A stretch of DNA of 64,000 bases from assembly GCA_023052935.1 (NCBI GenBank), contig CM041295.1, positions 19,282,880-19,346,879 of the forward strand, written 5' to 3'. The translations under genes were made by a program, and so were the position numbers. Shown one piece after another: positions 1 through 10,254 of this stretch; the stretch's first letter is position 1, and each line of letters opens with the position of its first letter. Under the pieces are notes generated by a model. The model was not told where the DNA came from and did not search any database. It saw only the letters and a program-made list of their open reading frames with translations. Origin of the DNA: Piezodorus guildinii. Taxonomy: Eukaryota > Arthropoda > Insecta > Hemiptera > Pentatomidae.

Positions 1-111
1 TTTGAAAGGTTCCGTAAAAGCACACATTACAATTCGACCATCGGACCTAGCCGGGAGGAACTCTCAAGTTAGGCAGTCTGATTGGTTAACTAATGAAGAA
101 GTGGGGGGAGC

Positions 112-380
112 AAAATGGCGGCCGAGTAGACTCATGCTGTTTACATTGTTACGTTATAAAAGAAAATGGCGGACGGGTAGACTCATGCTTTATAAATACT
201 AAATCAGCCCAAAACGTAGGAAAAAGAAAATGGACGCTGGGTAGACTCATGCTTTATAAATTGTGACGTCATAAAAGAAAATGGCGGACGTGTAGACTCA
301 TGCTTTATAAATACTAAATTAGCCCAAAACGTAGGGAAAAGAAAATGGACGCCGGGTAGACTCATGCTTTATAAAGACTT
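112..380. repeat. Tandem array of alternating 51/64-bp units (115-bp dimer)
   Basis: Five copies of a block beginning AAAATGGCGG or AAAATGGACG and containing GTAGACTCATGCTTTATAAA start at 112, 163, 227, 278 and 342. Spacings are 51, 64, 51 and 64, so two unit types alternate and the real period is 115 bp. The short type ends in a GTTATAAAAG or GTCATAAAAG segment. The long type carries AGCCCAAAACGTAGG. No coding function is seen; the open frame through it is incidental. Confidence 0.85.
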
Positions 381-396
381 AATACCCTCAAACAGT

Positions 397-576
397 GGTC
401 ACGTGACCAAAAAGGGGCGTGGCCTACTGGTTTAGGTTAGGTTGATATAGGGTCACGTGACTAAAAAGGGGCGTGGCCCGGTGGTTTAGGTTAGGTCGAT
501 GGCGCGAACCAGCGTGGTTAAGGTTAGGTCGTGGTCGAAATTCAAATTCAAATCTCCCGCCATAGGTCACGTGACC
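397..576. repeat. 54-bp repeat with GTCACGTGAC palindrome and TTAGG runs
   Basis: The palindrome GGTCACGTGACC occurs at 397-408 and 565-576, with a near copy (GGTCACGTGACT) at 451-462. The first two lie in a 54-bp tandem unit that continues AAAAAGGGGCGTGGCC and TTTAGGTTAGGT (431 and 484). CACGTG is the E-box core bound by bHLH factors in general; no binding is shown here. TTAGG is the common insect telomere unit, but two units in a row are far too few for a telomere. Confidence 0.7.
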
Positions 577-635
577 AAATGCTGGCATCTGATTGGCTGC
601 GCAAAAAAGTGTGCCAGCTCCCGCAATTCTTATCT

Positions 636-1180
636 ACTGGGAAAGTATTGCGATAGTGAAAATTTTCGAGTTTTAGTTTTTGATGGAAATACACATTTTA
701 GGGACCCTTGAGTCCAAATAACCAAGTCCCGAAAAAAGGTCTGTGTGTGTGGTAAGTCTAGCGCAAAAACCATTAGCCGTACGTAACTGAAATTTCATAT
801 TTAAGTTTACTATGCGCCCGAAATGTTACAGCAACTCTTTCACTAATATCGGCTGACCGGAAGTCCTAATTTATCCTATGCATTTAGCACCTTTTCACGA
901 TTTTCTCAAAAACGGCTCTAACGATTTTAATTAAACTCGCTATGTCGATGTAAAGTTTAATAGGATTTAATATTATGTAGGTTTTATTCTGATTGAAATA
1001 GTCTGATGGGGCTTAAATGCAGATATTTTAAATTGTCTTCCTCTAAAGTATCTTTAATTTTGTAGATTAAGAAAAAGTTGGCACATCATCTTATTAGAAT
1101 TGACAAATAACCCCTAAATATACAATTTGAGCAAATTTTATTAACAACTAAAGGAGAAAAGACCTAAAATAATATAATTC
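636..1180 (+). repeat. Dispersed repeat family R, copy A
   Basis: This plus-strand copy of an unnamed interspersed repeat begins near GGGAAAGTATTGCGATAGTG and includes TTTTAGGGACCCTTGAGTCC. It runs on through CTCAAAAACGGCTCTAACG to the AACTAAAGGAGAAAAGACC segment. Related copies lie at about 1487, 5586, 7121, 8625 and 18280 on the plus strand and at 17405-18070 on the minus strand. No protein-coding potential is seen. It could be a non-autonomous DNA element, but no target duplication was found. Confidence 0.75.
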
Positions 1181-1486
1181 TTTCACCGTTTGGCCGCTGG
1201 AGAGCGCTGTCATCGCTGTGACCAGACGTCCCGCTTTTGGCGGGACAGTCCCGATTTTTCTAAATCTGTTCCTTGTACCGCGATGTTTTTAAAAAGTCCC
1301 AACTTTTACAATTAAGTTAAATTCTACATTTATGAAAATCATTGTTTTGCGTTCTGAGAACCCTACGGGCTACGACAACAAACATATTGCTTTTGCTACC
1401 CAGTTACATTGTATTTGTCTCTCAGATGATATACTTCGTGTTCGTACTGCATGCTAGCAAGCCAATTAAACAAATAAACATTGCAA
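1181..1486. other. Spacer with GTCCCGC hairpin, possible DNA-transposon end
   Basis: This stretch separates two copies of family R. It contains a perfect 7-bp hairpin, GTCCCGC TTTTG GCGGGAC (1228-1246), followed by AGTCCCGATTTTT. Repeated GTCCCG motifs resemble some hAT-type ends, but no partner terminus or target duplication was found. Nothing else is recognised here. Confidence 0.35.
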
Positions 1487-1586
1487 CATAGGGACCCTTG
1501 AGTCAAAATAACCAAGTCTCGCAAAAAAGTCTGTGTGCGCGTAAAATTTCATATTTAAGACAACTTTACGTCCGAGATGTTACAGC

Positions 1587-1623
<37 letters not shown>

Positions 1624-2010
1624 CGAAATCGGCGTACCAGAAGAGCTACTTTGTACCATGCATTTTACCATTTTTCACGATTTCCTCTAAAATGGCTCTA
1701 ACGATTTTGATTAAACTAGCTATATAAATTTGATGGATTTAATATGATGTAGGTTTAATTATGATTGAAATAGTCGGACCGGGCTTAAATGCTGATAGTT
1801 TAAATTCTCTTCCTCTAAAGCACTCTCAATTTTATAGATTCGAAAAAATAAAACATATCATTTTATTAACGTTGATAAAAACGGCTGAATATACGTGTAC
1901 AAGTTGAACGAATTTGATAATCAAGCAAAAGAGGAAAGAGCAAAAATATTTGTTTATTGTAATTTTAGGCTTTTTGATATTAATTACAGTAATATAGACG
2001 TATAATATGT
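1487..2010 (+). repeat. Dispersed repeat family R, copy B, with T32 insert
   Basis: The sequence resumes family R at AGGGACCCTTGAGTC and ends near a TATAGACGTATAATATG segment. A homopolymer of 32 T (1589-1620) interrupts it where copy A reads CAACTCTTTCACTAATATCGG. The T run could be a small A-tailed insertion on the minus strand or slippage expansion. No gene is seen. Confidence 0.7.
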
Positions 2011-2849
2011 ATTCTAAGGGAAAGAGGAAGATTTTAGAAGAAATATTATCTTATTCAAACAATTGTAAAAGGTTATGTAAATTGACGAATAGTACATACA
2101 CTTATTACTGAATATTATACGTAGCAATTTAGAATTGTAATATTATTTAATCTAACTTATATGTTTCTAACGAAACTGAATACACTTTTTATGTAAATTA
2201 ACTTAAACATTTTTTTCCACGTTAAGTTTATTTCGTAGTTCTTAAATTGATTTTATCTGGCGAGGTAAGTGAAAGTCGTGTGTTGCAAGCATCAGGTTTT
2301 TTACTTTTGAGGTAGGTAAAGGTCGTGTGTTGCCCGCACCAGATTTGTTTATAAGCACTATAATATAAAATTATTAAATTGTTAAGCAATTGTTAGTCTC
2401 GATTTGAAATTTAATAATGATAAATATTATTTTCAATGTTAATATAAAGTAATATTTTCTTTCTCTATTTAAAATATTCTTTGGAGCGGAAAAGTGGAGA
2501 TGAAATAAAGTTAGTTTTAATCGTTGAAGATGTGAAACAGAGTTGAAATTTAAGATATCCAGCCAGCTGTGTAACCTTCAAGAGGGGATATTTAGCCAGT
2601 TGCTCCGGGAAAATAATTATTCCCAACTCTTAAACAATTATTATTCAGCTTCATGATATTCCAGGGTAGATAAAACTAATTATATTTGTAATTAGAAATA
2701 AAAATGGTACGTGCTCAACACACTACTTTATCTTATCTCCCCTCTTGAAATCAAGTTCTAAACTTTTTAAGTTTTATAATTTGTTAATATATATTTTTTC
2801 TTTATTTTAAAGAAAATTACTACTGTATTATACAAAAAAATACATTAAG
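2011..2849. other. AT-rich spacer with short GTCGTGTGTTGC repeat
   Basis: No gene is recognised. Two direct copies of a motif containing GTAAGTGAAAGTCGTGTGTTGC or GTAGGTAAAGGTCGTGTGTTGC lie at about 2261-2342. The motif recurs at about 10292 and 18623 on the plus strand and at about 17184-17215 on the minus strand, so it is a short dispersed repeat. Its relation to family R is unclear; both carry a GTAAGTGAAAGT-type core. Confidence 0.5.
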
Positions 2850-3383
2850 TAAATGTGATAATTCATCATATGGGCTCGGTAAAGGCATGTGAAGAAACTA
2901 CAGTTTCGGTGTTTATTTAGTGTAGTAGGTCGCGAGGCCATGGCCTTTTCAGTCCCTACGAGGGATTATCAGAATTAGATGGTGATGAGAGGTTGGGGAC
3001 GAGTGGGTTAGGGTGGACGTGTAATTTGGAATTAAAGGGTAGTATGTATATCTAGTTCGGGCTATATCTGCAACTAATGGGATATTTAGGTCTTTATGGA
3101 TTATTTCATTGGTGACAAATTAAGTGATATTTGATCTAATCGGGAGGAATTGATGGTTTGGTGGATCCGCATAACTCAATCCCATAAGTCCAAATAGGCC
3201 TAATGATGGTAGTATAAATTAATTTTTTGTGGTGTATGGAGAGTTTTGAGCGTTTGTCAAGTAAATGTACATTTCATGTTTATCTTCAATAATAACCGAT
3301 TTTTTGGTGGAAATACATCTATTATAATTTGTGACTTGATGGATAAGCTTCTGATGGAATTTAGAGAATTTTGATGGTGTAAG

Positions 3384-4640
3384 GTCTAAAATAAATGGAA
3401 TATTTAGGTCGCGGTGTAAGGTAAGGTTGGTGACATAATAAGGAGCATTGGCTATGGTTCTGAGGACTTTGGATTGGAAGGATTGAATGCGTTTGATGTT
3501 AGCAAATTTGGCGGACCCCCACAGTTCCAGTAGACTTCAGTACTGTCGTGTATATTAGCAGTTTTCTATGGATAGTTTAGAATTTCTGTTCAGTAGTCTG
3601 TACAATTGGCCAAATCGTCGATTAAGTTCTTGTCGTTTAAGTCTAGTATGTCGGTTCCAAATTAGTCTTTTGTCTAGAAGGAAGCCAAGATACCGGACTG
3701 TGTCAGATAAAGGGAGCGGAATGGAGTTGAAGAGAACTGGAGGGCAGGATTCTCTTCGAAGGGTAAAGGTGAGGTTTGCATTTGGATTGATTGATTTTGA
3801 TTCTCCACTTGTTACACCAAGCGTCAATTTGAGAAAGGTGCGTTTTGAGGCCTATGGATGCAATTTCGGGATCTAAGTTAGAGGATAGGATGGCTGTGTC
3901 ATCAGCGTACGTTGCAAGGAAGGTATTAGGGCAAACAGGAATATCAGCCGTGTATATATTGTAGAGGATAGGACCAAGGACGCTGCCTTGAGGAACACCG
4001 GATTCAACTGGATAATAATTGGAATATTCTGTACCACAGCGAAATCGGAAGGAGCGGTTTGATAGATAGGATCGGAGGACTAGGTATAAGGATTGGGGTA
4101 AATGGTTTTTGAGCTTGAAGAGTGATCCCGGGTGCCACATCCGGTCTAATGCTTGCGTTATGTCCCGAAATGCACTCGAGCAGTACTCCTTGTTCTCAAG
4201 GGCAGAGGAAATGTGGTCAACAACTCGGAGGGGGCTGTTTTACTTTTAGGCTGCAGTGTGGTTTGGATGGGATTCTGGACGAGGTGTGAAAGCTTCGGAA
4301 AGGTATTTGGCAAGTTCCTCGGCTTGGTCTTCATCAGACGCAGCCCAGGAACCATAACTACGACGGAGGGGATGGGAAATATGATGAGATTTTAGAATTT
4401 TCTTGGTGACATTCCACAGGGAATGGTCACGAGCCGAGAGAGAAGAAAGGAAGAAACTAAAGGATTGGGAACGGAGGGTCGCTAGCTCCCTCTTTAATTG
4501 TCTACAATAAAAGTTATAGGAGCGGCGATCTGTGCGATGGCGGGTGCGTTGCCATAAGGATCTGGATCGGCGTTTGGTACGGATGAGGTCTATGAGGTGT
4601 TGTGGTAAATGGTTTCGGTTATGACTTATCTGGGAGTACT
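3384..4640 (-). pseudogene. Jockey-type LINE reverse transcriptase domain, frameshifted
   Basis: The minus strand shows RT motifs in order. An RDITQALDRMWHPGSLFKLK-type segment (about 4165-4100) is followed by ESGVPQGSVLGPILYNIY and then TYADDTAILSS, the YADD polymerase site. A change of frame leads into TVRYLGFLLDKRLIWNRH (about 3700) and later GSAKFANIKRIQSFQ with a TLHRDLNIP segment (about 3510-3400). The pieces lie in at least three frames with stops between them. Residue choice around YADD and LGFLLDKRL is typical of the Jockey superfamily; a finer clade assignment would need a tree. Confidence 0.85.
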
Positions 4641-4708
4641 TGGGAGACGAGGCAGTCCAAACAGCTTGTTGAATAGCGGTGGTGAAGGAGTATACGGCAT
4701 CGTCAAGG

Positions 4709-5477
4709 TCAACTGGAGTTTTCGAGGTTCACTCTGAGGTCAATATCATTGGTCAGGATTTGGCGAAAAAGGTCCCAGTTGACTGGTCCTCTGATAAATG
4801 ACGGTGGGATGGGTTTAGGAATAGGAGTTAGGCATACTTTAAGGATCAATGGACTATGGTCAGAGGATAGTTCATCAAGGCGGGCCACCGATATGTTTAG
4901 GGAGCCTAATTCGCTGTGAATGAAGAAGTAAGGATCAGTTGGCCAGTAGGTAGGGAGATTAAGAGGTAGGAGATTGAAACGTCTAGAGTTGAGTGCAGAT
5001 TGTAAATTCCGCCCACGACAATTCGTGGATCTGTAACCCCATTGTTGGTTCTTAGCGTTCAAGTCTGCACCCAGAATGAAGTGGCTTCCTAAGGAATTCA
5101 GAAAGGATTCGAATAGAATGTTGGAGATGGAATGTCTAAGAGGGCAGTACGCTAATGCGAGGGTGATCGGAAAGGAAAAAGTCTTGATTACTATGGCGGT
5201 GCACTGTAGGAAATCATAGAAGGGGACTGGGAGTAAGTGGTGGGAGAGAGAATGGTGCACAATGACAGCAGTACCGGAATGGGTTTTGCCGTCTGGGTGG
5301 TCCGTCCGATGTCACGTATTGAGGTATTTTGAAGAACCGTTTAGTGGTTAGTCTAGTTTCAATCATTAGTGCTACATCTACGTTTTTGTCTTGTTATAAA
5401 GCTGTAAGTTCGTCCGTGTGATTTCTAACACCATTCGCATTCCAAAGGAGAATGGATAAGGAGTTGAGTGAAGTCAT
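4709..5477 (-). pseudogene. Jockey-type LINE apurinic-like endonuclease (EEP) domain
   Basis: This is the endonuclease that would nick target DNA to prime reverse transcription. Translation from an ATG at 5477 gives a start containing ILLWNANGVRNHTDEL, the usual opening of Jockey endonucleases, followed by an in-frame stop a few residues later. Downstream are AHSGTAVIVHHSL, then LGADLNAKNQQWGY (the GDFNAK-like motif) and SSDHSPLIL (the catalytic SDH motif). The open part is 183 residues (5260-4709). It joins the RT-coding region downstream on the same strand. The stop and frame changes mean it cannot be translated as one protein. Confidence 0.85.
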
Positions 5478-5480
5478 TTA

Positions 5481-5585
5481 AGGATTTTTTAAGGAAGGGA
5501 TTAAATTTGTAACGAGATTAGTAAGTAGTGATATTAGCATAATGAAAGTAATTATTTTTTAATTTAAATTAAAATTGTTTTTACT
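5481..5585. other. Short AT-rich spacer
   Basis: No feature is recognised in this stretch between the LINE start and the next family R fragment. Confidence 0.4.
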
Positions 5586-5668
5586 TTCACTAGTAAGGGT
5601 AAGTATTGCGATGGTGAAATTTTTGAATTCCAGTTTTTGATGGAAACACACGTTTTAGGGTCCGTGAA
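5586..5668 (+). repeat. Dispersed repeat family R, fragment C
   Basis: The segment runs from the ACTTTCACTAGTAAGGGTAAG start, through GTATTGCGATGGTGAAA, to the CACGTTTTAGGGTCC motif, and is then truncated. The sequence after it (ATTTTTGGTGGAAT, with ATAATTTGTGACTTGA) recurs at about 3300-3345, inside the Jockey remnant. That pair may be a further small repeat. Confidence 0.65.
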
Positions 5669-5799
5669 AACCAATTTTTGGTGGAATTACATCTACATAC
5701 ATATAATTTGTGACTTGAATAATAAACCAAAATAAGGAAAAAGCAAGTAAATTACAGAATGATAGTGAATTCCGAATAATTTTGAAACCTATTGTATTT

Positions 5800-6020
5800 A
5801 CTCTGGAATTGGTCGGTTCTGTTTTGATATTTATAGAAGGGGCGGTTAGGGGTGGCCAGCCAGCCAATCAGATATCTTCTCGGCTCCTGGCTCTCACATT
5901 AAATAAAGGAGGATTTCCTTGACCCAATTCGGGCCCAGCTCGTTTAGCTCGGGGGTTGACAGTCGTTAACGGGCGTAATAAGGGACTCTCATACACCACC
6001 CCCCGAGGCTATATAAATGT
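5800..6020. other. GC-richer stretch with TATA-like motif
   Basis: A locally GC-rich stretch contains GGTGGCCAGCCAGCCAATCAG, CCCAATTCGGGCCCAGCTCG and a CCCCCGAGGCTATATAAATG segment. The CCAAT-like and TATATAAA motifs could suggest an old promoter or transposon end. No open frame follows, so this is only a compositional note. Confidence 0.25.
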
Positions 6021-7120
6021 CGTAATATTTTTTATTACCCTGGTTAATTTGTCTTTATGAGGCTTCTGTCAACGTGCTTGAGACTAAGTAATCCAGGCAA
6101 GGTAAAGGAACGTTGATAAAACGATGCCATTAGGGTATCCATAATAAATCCTATTAAAGAAAATTAAATAAATAATTTCCAGAATAAAAAAAAAAAAAAT
6201 TAAGTAATTAATATTACGTATTATTCATACTGGGGTATTAATAACACCGCTGAATTTAAAAATCCATGCTACTATATTCAGACAATATTTACAAAATCAT
6301 AAATTTATATATAGAATAGAATATATCTTTAGGTGAAAAAATGTCTTGTACATATTATACGAATATATACAAATCAATCTGATGCAGTGTATAATAATGA
6401 TTTAAGTCTAGTACTTTTTATAAAAAAAGAAAGAAGAAAAAAACAAAACAAAAGATCACTGTCACAAAACCTAAAGATTTATATACTCCCATCATGTAAT
6501 AGTACAAATAATTTGCCTTCTCGACACTATCTATAGTCGGTATGGCTTGAGTGCTGTAGTTATTGGGAGAATTTCTGATGAATGAGCGGAAGTATCGCTG
6601 CCTAAGTCCATAAACACGTTGACGCCGCGCTGTGTGGCGAGCCTATGAATTCGGTGGACATACGACCAATATTTGAAATTTCGAATTTCCCTTTATTTTT
6701 TTTATTTTTTGTTAAGATATTCTTAGTTTCTATTATCATTGTCCATCATCAGTTTTTTTTTTTTAATTAAAAATTTCCACCAAGATATCTCATTAAAGCG
6801 ACCGTCCATGGAAAATGTCTTTTAAAAAAAAATTTATTTTGAAAAACGAAAATTAATCAATCATCTTTATTTCGATAATTTAACTTTATTATCATAATTT
6901 AAGTTTATGCAACTTGAACTTTTATAGATTCTTAAAGTTTTTATTAATGAAAAAAATTTGAAAAATTTGAAACATTCAAAACGAAAATCGCCCAGAAATC
7001 TACCACCACAGTAATTAACTGGAAGGTTTATAGTTTACTTCCCATCAATAATTACCTGCGGGTTCGTGCCGGTTTACGAGAATGTTTTTTTCTCTTTCCT
7101 TTAAGCTCTTGGTTTTTTAA
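6021..7120. other. AT-rich unannotated stretch
   Basis: I see no gene, no long repeat shared with the rest of the window and no RNA gene. Short A and T homopolymers occur at 6187-6199 and 6753-6764. A small GC-rich patch containing GACGCCGCGCTGTGTGGCGAGC lies at about 6620-6641. Confidence 0.4.
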
Positions 7121-7750
7121 TTTCACTTACCTATATATGAAATATTTAGTAAGAGAAAGAATTGCGATCGTGAAAATTTTCGAATTCCAGTTTTCAACGG
7201 AAATACACGTTTTAGGGTCCCCTGAGTTCAAATAACCAAGTCCCGCAAAAAATTCCGTGTGTTAACTCCCGGGAGAAAACGGTAAGTCCTTTGTAACTGA
7301 AATTTCATATTTAAGACAACTATACGCCCGAGATGTTGCAGAAAGTTTTTCATCAAAATCAGCCGACATTATACCATACATTTTGCACCTTTTTACGAGT
7401 TTCTCAAAAACGGCTCAAACGATTTTGATTAATGCTCACTAAATCGATGTAAAATTAGATGGACTTTAATATGATGAACGCCTTATTCTGGTTGAAATAG
7501 TCTGCCAGGGCTTAAATGCCGATATTTTAAATTTTCTTTCTCTAAAGTAACTTTAGTTTTGTAGATTTCAAAAAAATAAGAACATCATCTTATTAGCATT
7601 GATAAATAACTGGCAAATATGCAAGTTCAGCTAATTTGATGAACAACTAAAGGAGAAAAGTGCAAACATATTTTTGTATGCCTATTTTGTGTTTTTGAAC
7701 ACAGCAATAGTAAAATAGATGTATAATATACTGTTGGATAGCTAAAGATT
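7121..7750 (+). repeat. Dispersed repeat family R, copy D (near full length)
   Basis: This is the best plus-strand copy. It begins with CACTTACCTATATATGAAAT and AGTAAGAGAAAG, continues through TTGCGATCGTGAAAATTTTC, CGTTTTAGGGTCCCCTGAG and ACTCCCGGGAGAAAACGGTAA, and ends at the ACTGTTGGATAGCTAAAGAT segment. The minus-strand copy at 17405-18070 has matching features at both ends, which fixes the unit at about 630-660 bp. No coding capacity is seen. Confidence 0.8.
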
Positions 7751-8624
7751 TTAGTTTACTCTCTAAGCTTAAACCTGGAAATATTTTTAATAATAATAAT
7801 ATTTATTTATTTCCTAAGCAGTGAACCGCGCGTGTTGCTTTCCTTAAGTGTAAGGAAATGCGTGCTGGAGGCGCATCCAACATACACCTATTTTATTTTC
7901 TTCATTGGGTTGAGCTGAAAACTGAATGTGGAAATCTTGATCTTCTAAAGTGTGGTAATATGCGCACTAACAGATCTAACTTATAGTTGTCTTTATTTAT
8001 TTGTGATATAAAAATAAAAACTTACAGTGGATTGGTTGTATCTTCGTGGAAATCTGAATCTATTGATGGCCTATTCTTGTATTTGAGCGTCGTAGGACAT
8101 TAAAATCAGTACCAACCTGAAATCAAAATAAAAATGTTTGATTTATTTTTTTTTATGACTTAAGCACTCCGAATTTTTTTTAATTAATAGTCTTTAAATA
8201 AAGTACTTCCAATTTTGTATTTTTTATACTTTATATTCACATTTCATTTTCTGTTTTATTATTTCGTTTCAGTAGCTTTAATCCTGGTCAATCCACCGTA
8301 GCTCCTGAAAAGAAGATGGCTTCGAGAAATGTTCTTTAGATTCCCTACTAGAGTGCTGCCAATGGGCAGTTTCTCTTCATGTATTTTATCATTAATCAGC
8401 ATATTTACTTGTTGTAGTATAATATATGTTTGTTAATTGCAATAAAAAAATTTTTTTAAATGTTTTTTTGGCATATGGCGTTTTCTTCACTTCTCGTTAC
8501 CTCATATACTTTTTTTAAAACTAAATTTATCTTTCATTCTCTATTCACTTATACTGATACATTAATTTTTTCAATAGTTTTCATTACTTTATTTTTATTT
8601 ATTATTTTTTTTTTTAGCTTTTCT
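7751..8624. other. AT-rich stretch with possible LINE 3' end (minus)
   Basis: At about 7785-7870 the minus strand reads CTTAGGAAATAAATAAATATTATTATTATT-like sequence in two parts: an AATAAA-rich segment followed by an ATT tail. That resembles the CR1-type 3' ends seen at 10216 and 10505. No RT sequence was found with it. The remainder up to 8624 shows nothing recognisable. Confidence 0.3.
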
Positions 8625-8820
8625 TAATTCTATATGAAATATATGTAATAAAGGAAAGTAAAGCGACAGTGAAAATTGTAATCTTTGTCCAAATGACTAA
8701 GTACCGCAAAAAGGTCTGTGTGTGTTTGGTAGGTTCAGCTCTAAAACGGCATGAAGTATAAAACTAAAATTATTTGTTGTATAATATACCGTTGAAATAC
8801 TAAAAAATTGAGAAACTTTT
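8625..8820 (+). repeat. Dispersed repeat family R, copy E (internally deleted)
   Basis: The head (TATATGAAATATATGTAATA, then GGAAAGTAAAGCGACAGTGAAA) and the AAGTACCGCAAAAAGGTCTG segment are present. The element then jumps to the end-type sequence TGTATAATATACCGTTGAAA. Most of the middle of the family is missing. Confidence 0.6.
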
Positions 8821-8908
8821 TTCTTTTACTCAAAGATGTGGAACGTAATGCAAAGTGACGATCAGATCATAAATTTAAGTTGTTCCATAAAAAAATGTAT
8901 ATTGAATA

Positions 8909-9632
8909 TTGAATAAAGGAATAAAACATAAGTTACTAACTAAACTTAAGACACTTCCACCGATTCCCACTATGTTTCTGAATAATAATCCAATACAATT
9001 CCATCTTTCCGTTAAAAACCTCAGAGTTACCTTCGATCAAACCCTTTCCTGGAAAAATCATGTTTCCGAAATCTCCCGTCGTACATTCTCTACCTTAAAA
9101 CTTCTGAATTACCTCCGTCCCCTTCTTCCTATAGAAACCCGTAAGCTTTTGTTCCTCAATATTTCCCCACTTCGACTACTGCTGTGCGGTGTATGGAGGT
9201 GTCTCTGGGGATCTCGAGGCAAAACTAAAACGAATGTTTAACTGCTTTATACGTTTCATCTTTGGGACATCCAGAGACACCTCTGTAACTCGTTTTTACG
9301 AAGAGTTGAAGTGGCTTTTCCCTTCCTTCCGCCGTAAATACTTCCTGGCATCCTTCCTCTACCAAGTTATCCAATCCCGGTGTCCCTTTTACATCTCAGA
9401 TCTCCTTATATTCAAATCCTCCGTTAGTTCCCGTTACACCCGCTCACGGCCTTCAGATCTGTATATAACGTCCCATCGATCCGCAGCTTTCGATAGATCT
9501 TTCTTAATACGATCCGCCTCCCTATGGAACTCCATTCCCTCTAATATCCGTGACTCCCAATCTCTCTCCACATTCAAATCCTGTCTATTTAGCCATCTCC
9601 TATCAATCCAATCTCTAAATAATCCCAAGTAG
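8909..9632 (+). pseudogene. LINE reverse transcriptase C-terminal region, frameshifted
   Basis: The first frame (8909 to about 9165) reads FHLSVKNLRVTFDQTLSWKN and ISRRTFSTLKLLNYLRPLLP, the region after the RT palm. A shift near 9165-9190 moves to the second frame, which starts VYGGVSGDLEAKLKRMFN and ends RSASLWNSIPSNIRDSQSLS with a TAG stop at 9632. The RSASLWNSIP segment is the usual C-terminus of CR1/Jockey-like ORF2. The YADD polymerase site is absent because the copy is 5' truncated. It is not functional. Confidence 0.85.
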
Positions 9633-9819
9633 ATGCTAATTTCAAGAATAATTAACTAATAAATAATAGAACAGATTTAATTATATAATTATCATTTTCA
9701 ACGGTAAATTCAACAGCAAATATTTGCAATCATTATCTTTTCAAAGATGCAAGATCAAATTATAAATATGTTTAAAGAAGAATAGTAATTTTCTTTGTTT
9801 TTAAAAACTGTGTACATAC

Positions 9820-9990
9820 ATGCATATGCTGGTGTGTGTATGTGTGTATGTATGTATGTGTGTATGTGTGTGTGTATATAAGGATATATATACGTGTGTG
9901 TGTGTGTGTGTATGTATGTATGTGTATGTATGTATGCGTATGTATGTGTATGTGTTTATGTGTGTGTATATATATATATGTATATATATT
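9820..9990. repeat. (TG)n/(TATG)n microsatellite
   Basis: This is an imperfect run of TGTG, TATG and TGTA units within the 3' region of the LINE, followed by a (TA)n patch and a T21 run at 10007-10027. The cysteine/valine/tyrosine-rich open frame over it is an artefact of the repeat. Confidence 0.95.
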
Positions 9991-10254
9991 TCTTTTATCT
10001 GATTAATTTTTTTTTTTTTTTTTTTTTATATAATTTTTGTTGCTCATGTTAACATACTTTTATTTTTCTGGTTTGTACATTTTTATTACAATTTAGGTTT
10101 TAAGTTATTTTATTAGTTCATGTTATTAGTTTAATTCTTTTCTGTTTTTTAGTCATTTTACTCTAAGACTCTAGTCTTAAGTCCACCTTTTTATTTCCTG
10201 TTATGTTATTCTGAAGGGACTTGTCCCAGAATAAATAAAGAATTATTATTATTA

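Larger units (their letters stand above)
2850..5480 (-). mobile_element. Jockey-type non-LTR retrotransposon, decayed ORF2
   Basis: The minus strand carries the domain order of a Jockey-clade LINE ORF2: endonuclease (about 5477-4709), reverse transcriptase (about 4640-3700), then the LWGSAK-type C-terminal segment (about 3540-3300) and a 3' end near 2850. The span of roughly 2.6 kb fits one ORF2 of about 850-900 residues. Several frameshifts and stops break it, so it is a dead copy. Part of the C-terminal region is followed by a second, related tail (3135-2880) whose homologue lies at 14860-15215. ORF1 was not found upstream. Confidence 0.85.
8896..10254 (+). mobile_element. 5'-truncated CR1/Jockey-superfamily LINE
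   Basis: The element consists of the C-terminal end of a LINE reverse transcriptase ORF (about 8909-9632), a 3' region carrying a TG/TATG microsatellite, and a 3' end with a GGGAC/GTCCC hairpin (10216-10227), AATAAATAAAG and a short ATT tail (10242-10254). The missing 5' half is what target-primed reverse transcription commonly leaves. The hairpin plus microsatellite tail fits CR1-like elements; a tree would be needed to place it. Confidence 0.75.

Noticed and set aside
431..496. Insect telomere repeat (TTAGG)n
   Set aside because: Only two units at a time occur, inside a different 54-bp repeat, far from any array end.
499..711. Small plus-strand open frame as a gene
   Set aside because: It runs across the GTCACGTGAC repeat into dispersed family R and shows no protein family features.
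4153..4395. Plus-strand frame opposite the Jockey element
   Set aside because: It is antisense to the LINE reverse transcriptase and has no independent support.
9820..10002. Cys/Val/Tyr-rich peptide
   Set aside because: It is the translation of a TG/TATG microsatellite.
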